Notes under the pieces: model-generated
Told to the model about the DNA's origin: nothing
What the model saw: the letters and a program-made list of their open reading frames with translations, nothing else
Databases searched by the model: none
Translations under genes and position numbers: made by a program
Shown: piece by piece, positions 46,295-55,239 of the stretch
Layout of the letters: every line of letters begins with the position of its first letter
How positions within the stretch are numbered: the stretch's first letter is position 1
Assembly (NCBI GenBank): GCA_021777105.1
Contig: JAIQZQ010000029.1
Location: 164,506-228,505 of the forward strand
Length of the DNA: 64,000 nt
Reading direction: 5' to 3'
Source: Candidatus Anammoxibacter sp.
GTDB taxonomy: Bacteria > Planctomycetota > Brocadiia > Brocadiales > Anammoxibacteraceae

Positions 46295-47356
46295 TCATAA
46301 AATTGCCGCTTTTTGGGTCATTGTAGTCAAATTGTAGTCAACATCTAAAATCTCAACCCCGGATCGCAAACTTTCAGGGCTATGATGCGCGTAACGCTTT
46401 TGCGTCATTCTCACGTCGCTATGGCCCAACAGTCCGGCCACTTTGTAAATATCAATGCCTTTCTGAACTAAACGTGTTGCAAACGTTCTGCGCAGACCAT
46501 GCCATGTAAGTTTTCCTTGCTCGTTAACCTTCTTGATTCCAGCCCTTTTTAACGCCCGGTTAAAAGAGCGAGCAAGATTGCAATTATTTACCTTGGTTCC
46601 AGAAGAGCTAAGAAAAACAAGATCATGTTTCAAGCTCCTGATCTTAGATTTTCGCGCCAATATTTCTAACGCAGCCTGGTTCAAAGGTATAGACCGGGGC
46701 TTTCCCGATTTCGTCTCTTGAATAAGGATCGTTTTTCGCTCCAAACTAACCCTTGACCATTCAAGCGACAATTGCTCATCCTGGCGCAGCCCTGTATTTA
46801 AAGCGAACACAATTAAATCTTTAAGCCACTCATCGCAACTACTAAGCAAAATAGACTCTTCATCGTCGCTTAAATATCGGTCTATCTCGTTATTCTCCTT
46901 CTCTTTTGGAAACTTTGGGCAATTTTCAATCCATTCCCATTCCGTAACAGCAAGATTAAGGGCTTTAGACAGCATTGACATTTCCCTATTAACGCTTGCC
47001 GGTTTCGCCCCTTCAGATTTCCTATGAGTTCTATATTTCGAAATCATTTTACGGTCTACTGCTGTAATTAAAGAATTGCCGAAAAAAGGCAAAAGATGCA
47101 ACAAAGAGGTATTGTAACTTTTCCGCGTATTGACTGTTACAGTTGAAGCATGTTCATTTAAAAACTTATCCATCAAGTCTGCAACAATCTTATTCCCTGC
47201 CCCACGTTTATCAAAAAACTTTTCTTCTTTTAGCTCTACGCGGACTTTTGATTCAATATCCTTGGCAAGTCTTTTGTCTGCTGTTTCAAGGCTCTTTTGA
47301 ATCTTTACCCCTTTATGACGAATACATGTCCACCAAATCCCACCACGCCTAAACAT
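46295..47356 (-). CDS. int: Tyrosine-type site-specific integrase
   Basis: 353 aa from ATG 47356 (GAGGAGGC 7 bp upstream; a further upstream start at 47410 overlaps the previous gene's stop). Arm-binding N-terminus (GIWWTCIRHKGVKIQKSLET), SAM-like core-binding domain (VNTRKSYNTSLLHLLPFFG), then the catalytic domain with Arg (NTGLRQDEQLSLEW), Lys (TKSGKPR), H-x-x-R (WHGLRRTFATRL), His (LLGHSDVRMTQ) and Tyr (KRYAHH). The gene ends inside the attL region, and its last codons include a tandem ATTGTAGTCAA repeat. Drives integration at tRNA-Gln. Confidence 0.95.
   Translation of the reverse strand: MFRRGGIWWTCIRHKGVKIQKSLETADKRLAKDIESKVRVELKEEKFFDKRGAGNKIVADLMDKFLNEHASTVTVNTRKSYNTSLLHLLPFFGNSLITAVDRKMISKYRTHRKSEGAKPASVNREMSMLSKALNLAVTEWEWIENCPKFPKEKENNEIDRYLSDDEESILLSSCDEWLKDLIVFALNTGLRQDEQLSLEWSRVSLERKTILIQETKSGKPRSIPLNQAALEILARKSKIRSLKHDLVFLSSSGTKVNNCNLARSFNRALKRAGIKKVNEQGKLTWHGLRRTFATRLVQKGIDIYKVAGLLGHSDVRMTQKRYAHHSPESLRSGVEILDVDYNLTTMTQKAAIL
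46320..46342. promoter_or_regulatory. Candidate integrase arm-type sites, left
   Basis: Two adjacent ATTGTAGTCAA units, identical over 23 bp to 61361-61383. Their symmetrical placement near both ends and their tandem form fit Int arm-binding sites. Confidence 0.55.
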
Positions 47357-47409
47357 AACGCCTCCTCTCTTTTGGCATGATAGTATCTGTATGACCGCTA
47401 CTTTGCGCA

Positions 47410-47667
47410 TTATAAAGAGTTATCATTAATTTCTCCAATGATTTTACTTGCCGTTTTATCAGGTTGGCTAACTGTGCGTTTTAAACTTGCCATCAGAGAA
47501 TCAACGTCATTTAGATCGAAAAGTACCCGGCGCCCAAGTTTTATTGAAGGCATGCGGCCCAAGGACGACCACTCGTACAAGATTTTTTCAGATAATGACG
47601 TGTATTCTGCAAGGTCTTTGATGCTCACATATCGTTTCTTTATCTTTGTTTCCAAGTTCATATTCAT
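47410..47667 (-). CDS. Excisionase/AlpA-type helix-turn-helix protein
   Basis: 85 aa. MerR/excisionase-type winged helix: KKRYVSIKDLAEYTSLSEKI, LYEWSSLGRMPSIKLGRRVLF, then NDVDSLMASLKR. Such proteins direct excision or regulate integrase genes. It lies directly upstream of int on the same strand, the usual xis-int order. Confidence 0.8.
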   Translation of the reverse strand: MNMNLETKIKKRYVSIKDLAEYTSLSEKILYEWSSLGRMPSIKLGRRVLFDLNDVDSLMASLKRTVSQPDKTASKIIGEINDNSL

Positions 47668-48130
47668 TAAAAGGTAACGTTAGAATTAAAATCTAAATTA
47701 TTTCAAAATGACCATTATGATTTATAACTATATCGTGTTTAAATACTGGCAGCTTAAATAATCCTTTTCAACGTCAGCCGCGAATCATTAAGTTATGTTT
47801 GCTGGAAAATTAAATTGCCGATACTAAACGGCTTAATTTCTCCCATGCTTTGCCGTGTGTTATGTGCTGCCGGGCTTGCTGGCGACAAGTCCTCAAGTCT
47901 GAGAGGAGGTCGGATTTTTTGAATGACCATTAGGCGGGTAGTCTGACCAAAATCTATTTCGCCCCCGTCGGCCTTTATAAGTTAAACCTTCTCTCTCTTT
48001 TTCCGACGATTATTTAAAACAAACAGGGGAGGGTATTGACCACCCCCCCCTTGTTTTTAAAATGGACTCATAAAATATATAAAAATTCCAAAATTTTCAG
48101 CTTTTTGGGGGTAAAAATTCTCTGCCATTC
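47668..48130. other. Intergenic region, element
   Basis: No gene found. Contains a CCCCCCCC run (48043-48050) and a short GACAAGTCCTCAAGTCTGAGAGGAGGTC stretch with partial dyad symmetry near 47887. May hold the xis-int promoter. Confidence 0.45.
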
Positions 48131-49165
48131 TTACCCCGGTAAATTTTCAATTGCAGTTTTTATGAAATCATCGTTGTACCCGAAGGCTTTAAGCAGGCCC
48201 ATAAGCCCGTCGGGCGTTTTCAAAGTTGAAATATCTACTCGGGAGCCGGGAGTCACCTTGTCCTGAATGGCGGCTTTAAGTGTTTGTATTAGGCCGTTTT
48301 GAGTGGCATTGTCGAAGCCGGGTAAAACCCCACGACTGGCGATGTCGAGCGCGTTGGTTAGCTGTTGGATGCCGGGGCCTGCGTTTAAAGCCTTGTCTTT
48401 GCGATCTTGTTCGTCTGTAAACTTGTCTTTCTCAAGTTGATGCCCGGCCAGGGCAAGGTTGTGACTGCGCTGCTTGTCGAGACTTTCAGCCTCAGCCTTG
48501 CTTTGATTAACAATCCTCTGGTTTTCAAGGGCTAATTTGCGGTTGGTAAAACGTTTGTTTGCAAAACGTTGGTTAACATCTGCCACAGATCCAAAGAGTG
48601 TTTTGGGCTGGAATTGATTATTCTTCCTGTTTAGAAACTTTTGCCTTTGGCCGCTTGTGAGGAATATGCCTGTGGAAAGACCTGTCTCAGGGTCGATCTG
48701 TATCTTTCTATTTTTAAACCGTTTAGGGCGTATGGCGGAGGAGGCTATTGACCTTTCTGTGGCTGATTTGCCAAGGAGATTACGGGTGATGGCTGTTATT
48801 TCGCCTGTTACGGGATCTTTTACTTCTACGATGTTGCCATAGCTTTTAACTATATCCCGTTCGTTAAACGAGCCGTCCGGACGTGGTTCAATTTTGCCTA
48901 AAGACCTGTTCTTAAACCTTTGGGTTGGAACGAGCGGGCCGGTGGGATTGCCGGCGGGAACCGGCTCTAAACCGGTTAACGTAGGCTTAGTTAGGCCCTT
49001 TTTGCTCCTGTTCATAAAGGCCACCGGCGACGACTTTACGACGGGAAACCGGTTGATTGAATTGTCCTTCTCTTTGTTTAATAAAGAGCCGCCAAGCCTG
49101 CGATTTTTAAATTTAGGTATTTTCGTGCTTCGATTTGAAATTTGGTTTAAAATTGTATCTGTCAT
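48131..49165 (-). CDS. F-x-N-R repeat protein, unknown
   Basis: 344 aa, not recognised. The short motif (K/R)F-x-N-R recurs at residues 19, 50, 84, 150, 177 and 206 (with a decayed one at 201), each followed by a basic or Gly residue; examples are PKFKNRRLG, TQRFKNRSLG, PKRFKNRKI, RFTNRKLA. Spacing varies from about 27 to 66. Residues about 215-260 form a charged helix, and the C-terminus (LMGLLKAFGYNDDFIKTAIE) is a small helical end. No signal peptide. It follows the helicase gene. Perhaps a structural or DNA-packaging-like protein of the element. Confidence 0.55.
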   Translation of the reverse strand: MTDTILNQISNRSTKIPKFKNRRLGGSLLNKEKDNSINRFPVVKSSPVAFMNRSKKGLTKPTLTGLEPVPAGNPTGPLVPTQRFKNRSLGKIEPRPDGSFNERDIVKSYGNIVEVKDPVTGEITAITRNLLGKSATERSIASSAIRPKRFKNRKIQIDPETGLSTGIFLTSGQRQKFLNRKNNQFQPKTLFGSVADVNQRFANKRFTNRKLALENQRIVNQSKAEAESLDKQRSHNLALAGHQLEKDKFTDEQDRKDKALNAGPGIQQLTNALDIASRGVLPGFDNATQNGLIQTLKAAIQDKVTPGSRVDISTLKTPDGLMGLLKAFGYNDDFIKTAIENLPG

Positions 49166-49294
49166 GTTGCCTCCTTAAAAAAAAGTGTTGGATAAACTCG
49201 CTTTTTTTCAATTTGAGAATCGCGGCCATTTGAAATGTTAAATTTTAGATGGGAGTCGCGGTCAAACTTGTTTAAAGTTTGTTTGGAAAATTAT

Positions 49295-50710
49295 TTAATA
49301 TTCATGTTCAAGCTCGTTCATATATTGAGTTTCTACCATTGTAACATTCTGTGATTTGTAGCCGCGTAAACGGCTTCTGAAGCTTGCTTCTAAGACGCCA
49401 ACCGAGTCAACATAATCATATATCAATGCACTGTCTTTGCCGTCACAAGCGCGTATAATGCGCCCAAATGTTTGGATTATACGGCCTTGAAATTTGATTG
49501 GAGTTGCCAAAAAAATAGAGGATAGCCGTTGCATGTCAAAACCCTCGCCGATGAGTTGCACGGTGGAAACTAACACTTTAATATTTTGATCATTATTCAA
49601 TTGGTCAATGATTTTTTGCCTTTCTTTATTGCTCATTGCTCCGGTCAACAACCTGGCGTTCACACCACGGTCTTGCAACATTGTGAATAGCGTCTCACAG
49701 TGCGCCCGGCGGTCTGAAACAACCAGAGCCAAGGCCTGACGTTTAGACGATATTTCAAAATTTACATCAGCAATAATCATTTCATTGCGCGTGTAATTTT
49801 CAATCATTTCAGAAATCATGTTTGTGTAATCGTCGGCGTAATGATATGTGAACTCGGTTTCTCTGGCCCTCAGTTCTGCTTTGATAATTTTCCCTTTTTG
49901 TTGCAATTCAATTGGGCTGATTTTATGGATGGTGTCGCCCAGATGGAAATGAATCACTTGTGTTAATTTGTCCCTCCGGAAAGCCGTTGCGCTTAGACCC
50001 AATAAATACCGATAATCCAATTTTTTCACAGTCAGTGCAAATTGTTTTGCTGGTGCGCGGTGACATTCATCAATTATTGCAAAGCCGAAATTACACTTTA
50101 CCTCATCAACGCATTTGGCCAGGCTTTGAACTGTGGCGATTGTCAGTTTGCCGATTGTCTTTTTACCAGCGCTTATTTTGCCGATTTCATCATCCTGCAA
50201 GCCAAGAAAGGTTTTGGCCCTTTCCCTCCATTGCATTAGCAACTCGCGGGTATGTACAACGATTAAAACAGGTTGCCTACGCTGCGCAATGATATTCAAA
50301 GCCATTATTGTCTTGCCTGAAGCTGTAGGAGCTTCAACGACGCCTAAATTATATTGCAAAGCAGCGGAAACCGCCTTTTTCTGGTGTTCGTGTAAATTAC
50401 CATTAAAACAAAAATCAACCGCCGGTAACATTCTGGTATTGTCTGTGATTTCAAAGTCAACGCCATGGCGCCGGAAGATGTTCAAAACACCATTAATTGT
50501 GCCCCTTGGCATGGTCAAAATATCATCTTCATGCTTAAAAAATTTCAAAACCTGTTCAACATTTCGTGTGCCATACCCATATTTTTGACATTCGATCCAT
50601 CTTGGGTTGAACAGTTGCGCACAGCTTTTTAATTCAAAAATGATATTTTGTGACAGGTTTTCAGTGTTCATCTCCAACATATTGCTTGAAACTATTTTTG
50701 TTTTTTCCAT
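49295..50710 (-). CDS. SF2 DEAH/XPB-like helicase
   Basis: 471 aa. Walker A EAPTASGKTIMALNI, motif Ia VVHTRELLMQW, DECH box (FAIIDECHRAPAKQF), motif III LLGLSATAFRRD, and C-terminal motifs VLVSTVQLIGEGFDM and RIIQTFGRIIRACDGKDS. Resembles phage and plasmid SF2 helicases of the XPB/RAD25 type. N-terminal 90 residues contain a small substrate-binding region. Likely functions in replication or recombination of the element. Confidence 0.9.
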   Translation of the reverse strand: MEKTKIVSSNMLEMNTENLSQNIIFELKSCAQLFNPRWIECQKYGYGTRNVEQVLKFFKHEDDILTMPRGTINGVLNIFRRHGVDFEITDNTRMLPAVDFCFNGNLHEHQKKAVSAALQYNLGVVEAPTASGKTIMALNIIAQRRQPVLIVVHTRELLMQWRERAKTFLGLQDDEIGKISAGKKTIGKLTIATVQSLAKCVDEVKCNFGFAIIDECHRAPAKQFALTVKKLDYRYLLGLSATAFRRDKLTQVIHFHLGDTIHKISPIELQQKGKIIKAELRARETEFTYHYADDYTNMISEMIENYTRNEMIIADVNFEISSKRQALALVVSDRRAHCETLFTMLQDRGVNARLLTGAMSNKERQKIIDQLNNDQNIKVLVSTVQLIGEGFDMQRLSSIFLATPIKFQGRIIQTFGRIIRACDGKDSALIYDYVDSVGVLEASFRSRLRGYKSQNVTMVETQYMNELEHEY

Positions 50711-50849
50711 TTTTCCTTGATTTCTGATAGGATTGTTGTAAAATTATCAAGTAACACGATTATTCGGTTTCGTGCTACCGTGTTAAACTTATTCTCTCTT
50801 TTTTCCCCTTACTGGCCGTGGGGGCCGGGGGGAGAATTTTTTTCATTTT

Positions 50850-51002
50850 TCAAGACGTTGCCCGCCTGATTTGATTTTTTATTTCCTTAGCCCTTTCCGC
50901 GAATATCACCTCATCTTTTCGATCTTTAGCAGATATACGCTTTTGGTTTATGTCGTGATATTGACGATATAATGTATTGATATTTGATTGATAGTTTTCC
51001 AT
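50850..51002 (-). CDS. 50-aa protein coupled to dnaB
   Basis: Small frame whose ATG overlaps the dnaB stop by one base (TAATG). Predicted helical and very basic: starts MENYQSNINTLYRQYHDINQ, ends IKNQIRRATS. The overlap and codon pattern support translation. No family recognised; perhaps a helicase accessory factor. Confidence 0.5.
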   Translation of the reverse strand: MENYQSNINTLYRQYHDINQKRISAKDRKDEVIFAERAKEIKNQIRRATS

Positions 51003-52309
51003 TAATATTCCTCTGGTGCAAGGTTGTAAAATTTAAGACAATTTGCTTCAAAGCCTAATCTGACTAAGCAGGTCGGGCCATTTCTCTGTTTTACTATATT
51101 TACCTCGCAAATATTAGGGGTGCTATCACCTCTATGCAAAAGCATGATCACATCTGCATCTTGCTCGATAGCGCCAGAATCGCGGAGGTCGGCCATACGT
51201 GGTCGCCTGTCCGGCCTTGCCTCTGAACCTCGGTTCAATTGCGATAAAGCAATAACGGGAACGTCTAACTCTTTTGCAAGAGATTTTAAACCCCGTGACA
51301 TTCTTGATATTTCCTGGTTTCTATTTTCCCCTTTGCCTTCCAAAAGCTGTAAATAATCCAGAATAATCAACTCTATATTGTTCTTTGTTGCGAGCTTCCG
51401 CGCCTTGGCTCGTAGCTGGTCAATATTCAAATCGAACGTGTCATCAATAAAAATGGGCACATCTGCAAATTTGCTTGTGGTTCCCAAAAACGTTAAATAC
51501 TCTTCCTTGTCTATCTTCCCCGAACGTACCATGTGAGAATCCAGCCCATTGTCCATGGATAGCATATTCAAACAAAGTTGCGTCGAAGCCATTTCGAGGC
51601 TAAAAACGAGGACTGATTTGTTTAATTTTAATGCTGCGTGAGAGGCAAAATTAAGCGCAAGTGTTGTTTTGCCCATACTGGGGCGGGCGGCAACTATGAT
51701 TAGGTCTCCCGGTTGCAAACCTCCGGTACGTTTATCAATGTCTGTTTTCCCCGTTGGCAAGCCCACAGCGCCGGGATTGTCAAAAGATGCAGCAACGTTG
51801 TCCATTGTTTCGTTTAAGATCGTTTTGAAATTTTTGACTGTGTCTTTGCTGTTATTCGTAGAAAGCGCGTAAATCGCCTCTTCCGCCTTGCCAAGCGCAT
51901 GCTGCGTGTCTCCATTGTCGCCGGCGCATTGCGCAAGCCAGTGCCCCGTTTCTGCAATCCTGCGCCGAGCATATTTGTCCTTAACAGTGGTCGCGTAATG
52001 TTCAACGTTCGCGGCTATGGGCGTTCCTTCTTCTATTTTCAATAAATATTCAAGGCCCCCTATCTTGTCCAGCGAAGTTTTGGCTTCTAATGCAGATTTG
52101 AGAATAAGAAAATCAACGCTTTTGTTTTGTTCGTAGCATTCAAGGATTGTATTGAACAATTCATAATGGCGTTTTAAATAGAACATATCCGCTTGTACAA
52201 TCCCCGCTACAATGTGTATCACGTCATTTTCAATCACCATAGCCCCTAAGACTGCCCTTTCGGCATCAAGGTCGTTTTGCGGGGCTTTATTTACCAATAC
52301 GCTTTGCAC
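51002..52309 (-). CDS. dnaB: Replicative DNA helicase (DnaB)
   Basis: 435 aa. N-terminal DnaB domain (NDLDAERAVLGAMVIENDVI) and the RecA-like C-terminal domain: Walker A ARPSMGKTTLALNFA, Walker B IELIILDYLQLLEG, ALSQLNRGSEARPDRRPRMA and GAIEQDADVIMLLHR. Shorter by a few dozen residues than chromosomal copies, as in phage and plasmid forms. It overlaps the RepO-like gene by 23 bp, so initiator and helicase are made together for element replication. Confidence 0.95.
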   Translation of the reverse strand: MQSVLVNKAPQNDLDAERAVLGAMVIENDVIHIVAGIVQADMFYLKRHYELFNTILECYEQNKSVDFLILKSALEAKTSLDKIGGLEYLLKIEEGTPIAANVEHYATTVKDKYARRRIAETGHWLAQCAGDNGDTQHALGKAEEAIYALSTNNSKDTVKNFKTILNETMDNVAASFDNPGAVGLPTGKTDIDKRTGGLQPGDLIIVAARPSMGKTTLALNFASHAALKLNKSVLVFSLEMASTQLCLNMLSMDNGLDSHMVRSGKIDKEEYLTFLGTTSKFADVPIFIDDTFDLNIDQLRAKARKLATKNNIELIILDYLQLLEGKGENRNQEISRMSRGLKSLAKELDVPVIALSQLNRGSEARPDRRPRMADLRDSGAIEQDADVIMLLHRGDSTPNICEVNIVKQRNGPTCLVRLGFEANCLKFYNLAPEEY

Positions 52310-53327
52310 GTTCTTCGTCCTCCTTTTTCAATTTTAGTTCGTTAAGTTTATTTCGTTCCCAAGAGTCATCAATATTTGAGCTGTCAGCTTTGGGTTGCGG
52401 CCCTTGCCAGTTAACCCAATCGCGCCAATTATTAAAAAAGGTTGATCCGTTTTTAGGTCTCTTCCAAGTTTCAATTTCCAAGTGGCGCAAGTAATTTTTA
52501 ATGGCTTTGTCAAAATCTCTTAAATCCTCATCGCTTTTAACACTCGCCAAAAAATGCTTTAGAGCAGCCTTACGACCATCTTTATTTGGGTATTTGAGCC
52601 ACCGTTCTTCGAAAAATCGTGTATTTATTTTTATATAGTTTTTTTCTATCTTTAAATGTGCATCAATTTCGCCCCTATTTTTAGGGGTCGTTTCGCCCCT
52701 AAGCAGGGGTGGTTTCGCCCCTGATTGGTGGGCAGGGGCCGTTTTGCCCCTAACGCTCCATCTCGTATAATCTTTTTGTATCCCATAGCTTGTTATAAAA
52801 CTCTGAGTATTTTTAACGATGATATTTTTTGACTCCATTTCTTTTAATGATTTTGTAACGTTCCTCCTGTCAATGCTGGTCTGTTTCTCAAAGAATGAGA
52901 TTGATATGGTAGTGGACGGGCTACGCCATCCGTAAGATTGCCTCATGATCACCCATAAAATTTGCCACTGAGTTCCCGATAAACGCAGTTTTTGGAAAGC
53001 CTCTGCTAATTCGTTTGCTATCCGTAGGTGGCCATTCTCAAGCTGGGGATTTGCAGTCGCTTGTTCGGCCTCGCTTTCATCTTCAAGTTGCGGGGGCACT
53101 GTTTCGGCTTCGCTTTTAGAACTTTCGATTTGAAGCATCAGTTCTTCAATGCCGCCACTTTTTTCGCAGGTTTTACACTTATATCGAATGTCAAGGCCCT
53201 CATCACCATTGTCATAAACGTCCATAGCATCTAACGCGCCGCAAAATTCACAGTCATCCCTAACGCCCGCGCCATTTTGGAAATCTGGGTATTGTTCTTT
53301 AATTTTTGTTAAATCACTGGTTTGCAT
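52287..53327 (-). CDS. RepO-like replication initiator with N-terminal zinc finger
   Basis: 346 aa. A zinc-binding module at residues 26-54 (C26-x2-C29 ... C51-x2-C54, CEFCGALDAMDVY, RYKCKTCEKSGG) is followed by a winged-helix region of phage replication protein O type (AFQKLRLSGTQWQILWVIMR, then SFFEKQTSIDRRNVTKSL). The C-terminal helical half (FFEERWLKYPNKDGRKAALK) probably binds or loads DnaB, whose gene it overlaps. A T/G-rich iteron-like stretch sits inside the gene around 52672-52745 (GGGGCGAAACGACCC-type repeats), a possible origin. Confidence 0.75.
   Translation of the reverse strand: MQTSDLTKIKEQYPDFQNGAGVRDDCEFCGALDAMDVYDNGDEGLDIRYKCKTCEKSGGIEELMLQIESSKSEAETVPPQLEDESEAEQATANPQLENGHLRIANELAEAFQKLRLSGTQWQILWVIMRQSYGWRSPSTTISISFFEKQTSIDRRNVTKSLKEMESKNIIVKNTQSFITSYGIQKDYTRWSVRGKTAPAHQSGAKPPLLRGETTPKNRGEIDAHLKIEKNYIKINTRFFEERWLKYPNKDGRKAALKHFLASVKSDEDLRDFDKAIKNYLRHLEIETWKRPKNGSTFFNNWRDWVNWQGPQPKADSSNIDDSWERNKLNELKLKKEDEERAKRIGK
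52672..52755. promoter_or_regulatory. Candidate iterons (origin) inside the RepO-like gene
   Basis: Four close copies of a TTTCGCCCCT-type word occur at about 52669, 52691, 52712 and 52742 (last as TTTTGCCCCT), spaced about 20-30 bp. Phage O-type initiators usually bind iterons within their own gene, so this is a candidate origin. The copies also encode a repeated G-A-K/T stretch in the protein (RGETTP, RGEIDA). Confidence 0.5.
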
Positions 53328-53333
53328 GTGTTT

Positions 53334-53534
53334 TTATTTATTTTTTAAGTTAAAAAGAGCTTCTTGGATTTTAGACATATCTGACTCCTTAAAAACAACT
53401 TGCCGCCCGTCTATGAGAGTGAAGTTTTCCTTTTTAAGTTTTCGTGATTTGAATAAGTACTCAAGCTGATGAAGTGGAATATTAAGCCTCCGGGCGGCTT
53501 CGCTTGTTCCTATAAGCTTTTCCGTGTCCGACAT
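53334..53534 (-). CDS. Small helix-turn-helix protein
   Basis: 66 aa from ATG 53534 (AAGGAG 7 bp upstream). HTH_17/MerR-like: KLIGTSEAARRLNIPLHQLE, YLFKSRKLKKENFTLIDGRQ, then VVFKESDMSKIQEALFN. It lies 6 bp before the RepO-like gene, the place of a replication or lysogeny-type regulator. Confidence 0.75.
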   Translation of the reverse strand: MSDTEKLIGTSEAARRLNIPLHQLEYLFKSRKLKKENFTLIDGRQVVFKESDMSKIQEALFNLKNK

Positions 53535-53646
53535 ACGATTTCTCCTTGCAAATAAACTGTAAAATTTAATTAATGTTAAAAGTATATCAGTATTTTTTGT
53601 TAAAATCTTAACTGGATTTCTCTTTTTATTTATCTTAAAAATTCCA

Positions 53647-53692
53647 TAAAAAAAGGCTATAAACACTCTAATTATGAGCACTTATAGCCTTC
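53647..53692 (-). terminator. Intrinsic terminator of the winged-helix gene
   Basis: Read on the minus strand: AAGGCTATAAGTGCTC, loop TAATTA, then an imperfect complement GAGTGTTTATAGCCTT followed by a T-run (A7 at 53648-53654 on plus). Ends transcription 30 bp after the stop of the 505-aa gene. Confidence 0.8.
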
Positions 53693-53721
53693 TACGTTTC
53701 TTAGAAATTTCTATGCAATTT

Positions 53722-55239
53722 CTAAATAACTAACCTATACCCTCCGGGGTGCATCTTACTTTTACTTCGATTTTCAATAGAAATACCATACGATTCGTTT
53801 TCAAAAATTGTTTTAAATTTATTTTTTATATTGTATATCTGCGAATCTTTATAACAAATTCCCTGTGAAATATTGCTATCAACCAAACTATTTGCATCCT
53901 TCCATACGTAATTTTCTATTTCATACATTGTTTTGAATTCATCTGGAGAGTCTTTCCAATTAGTGTATATCAGTTCAAAAAATTTAAAGTGGTAGGCGTC
54001 CAAGCTGTATTTTTGATATATATCATTCCCATTTATCAGTATTTGCAGCGACTTGTCGTTTAAAACAATTTCTAGCAAACTAATTACATTAAAAATAGAA
54101 ACCACACCACTTGGTAGCTCATTTTCATTCATTCCGTTTTTTAAAACAACAATAACAAGTTGTGGTTGCTTTTTTAGAAACCATGGAAGCATTTTACTTA
54201 AGAACTCATTGCTACCACGAGAGACTTGGTGTAAAACTAAGACCTTTGATTCGAGATTCTCATTGTCGCGGTCATGAATTACTGTATTCATTAATTCGTC
54301 GCAACTTTTATTTGCGCAATCTTCCACATAGATGGTTTTGTCAATATGGTTTGAAAATGTCATCACAGACAACAATGTGTCAGCAATTGCCCTGGCTTCG
54401 TTGTTAGCATCGTTTTTAAGTAGTAAATATTTTCTATGTGTAGGCCAAGTGGAAATATATTCAATCAATTCTGGCCGGTTTTCAAGTGATACATTCGCAT
54501 CTTCAAAGGAATCTAATGCCTGTTTTTTCGCGGCGGAGGGCATTTTAGCTGTTTTCACATGCCTTTCAGATTGGGCCCTGGGTTCAGGAGTTTCGGCTTT
54601 TGGGGTAGGTGCCGGTATGTCAGACACAGCAAGCTGTTTTTTTGCGGTCAAGTCAAAGATCGCGCACGCATCTTTGAAAGGCTTACACAAGCCGGCAACA
54701 TCATCAATATTTGAGGACGTTGCAACTATACGGTTGCGAATAGGGTCTCTATTTATGAAATTGTTAACTAATTCTCGAAGTAATGGATTGATTTCGTGGT
54801 GAATATTGTGCAACTCAAGCATTTCATATTCTTGTTTGGTTCTGCTTTTTTCGCGGTCACGCTCAATTTGGCCTTCTACTTCTCTAGATGTTTTTCCTGT
54901 GCAATCAATAGTAAATCTATAGCAATTTCCAGGGGCATGCAAGCTATAAAGAAATTCCGCAACATCATATAACTCGTCGTCGCTGCCAATAAAGACGAGA
55001 CTGCTAAAAACAAGGCAGGTGCTATCATATGAGCTGTAGCTGTTTGACTTGGATTTCAAATCCATATATAAAAAGTAATCTACTTCAAGATGACCTTCTA
55101 TATAATCTTTCTGTTTTTTTGATATGAGGACGTCACAGCCGCTAAAGTCGTCAAGGCCGTCGTCGTCAAAGTCGTCGCGGGTATTCATGTTACCACTTCC
55201 AGGCGAAACTTTCTCCGCATCGTTCTTCTTTTCAGGCAT
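53722..55239 (-). CDS. Unknown 505-aa protein with C-terminal winged helix
   Basis: 505 aa from ATG 55239, chosen for the strong AAGGAGGT ribosome site 8 bp upstream; a longer open frame reaches 55407. N-terminal third contains a Cys/Asp-rich patch (DDFDDDGLDDFSGC) and alpha-beta segments (TCLVFSSLVFIGSDDELYDV). A Pro-rich linker (DIPAPTPKAETPEPRAQ) leads to a second alpha-beta region resembling a sigma54-activator-like or receiver-like fold (LLLKNDANNEARAIADTLLS, VLVLHQVSRGSNEFLSKML). The C-terminus (SQIYNIKNKFKTIFENESYG, HPGGYRLVI) matches the recognition helix and wing of OmpR-type winged helices. Possibly a regulator of the element or its cargo; family not recognised. Confidence 0.5.
   Translation of the reverse strand: MPEKKNDAEKVSPGSGNMNTRDDFDDDGLDDFSGCDVLISKKQKDYIEGHLEVDYFLYMDLKSKSNSYSSYDSTCLVFSSLVFIGSDDELYDVAEFLYSLHAPGNCYRFTIDCTGKTSREVEGQIERDREKSRTKQEYEMLELHNIHHEINPLLRELVNNFINRDPIRNRIVATSSNIDDVAGLCKPFKDACAIFDLTAKKQLAVSDIPAPTPKAETPEPRAQSERHVKTAKMPSAAKKQALDSFEDANVSLENRPELIEYISTWPTHRKYLLLKNDANNEARAIADTLLSVMTFSNHIDKTIYVEDCANKSCDELMNTVIHDRDNENLESKVLVLHQVSRGSNEFLSKMLPWFLKKQPQLVIVVLKNGMNENELPSGVVSIFNVISLLEIVLNDKSLQILINGNDIYQKYSLDAYHFKFFELIYTNWKDSPDEFKTMYEIENYVWKDANSLVDSNISQGICYKDSQIYNIKNKFKTIFENESYGISIENRSKSKMHPGGYRLVI

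Noticed and set aside
54332..54802. 156-aa plus-strand frame in the element
   Set aside because: Antisense to the 505-aa gene, which has a strong ribosome site and terminator.
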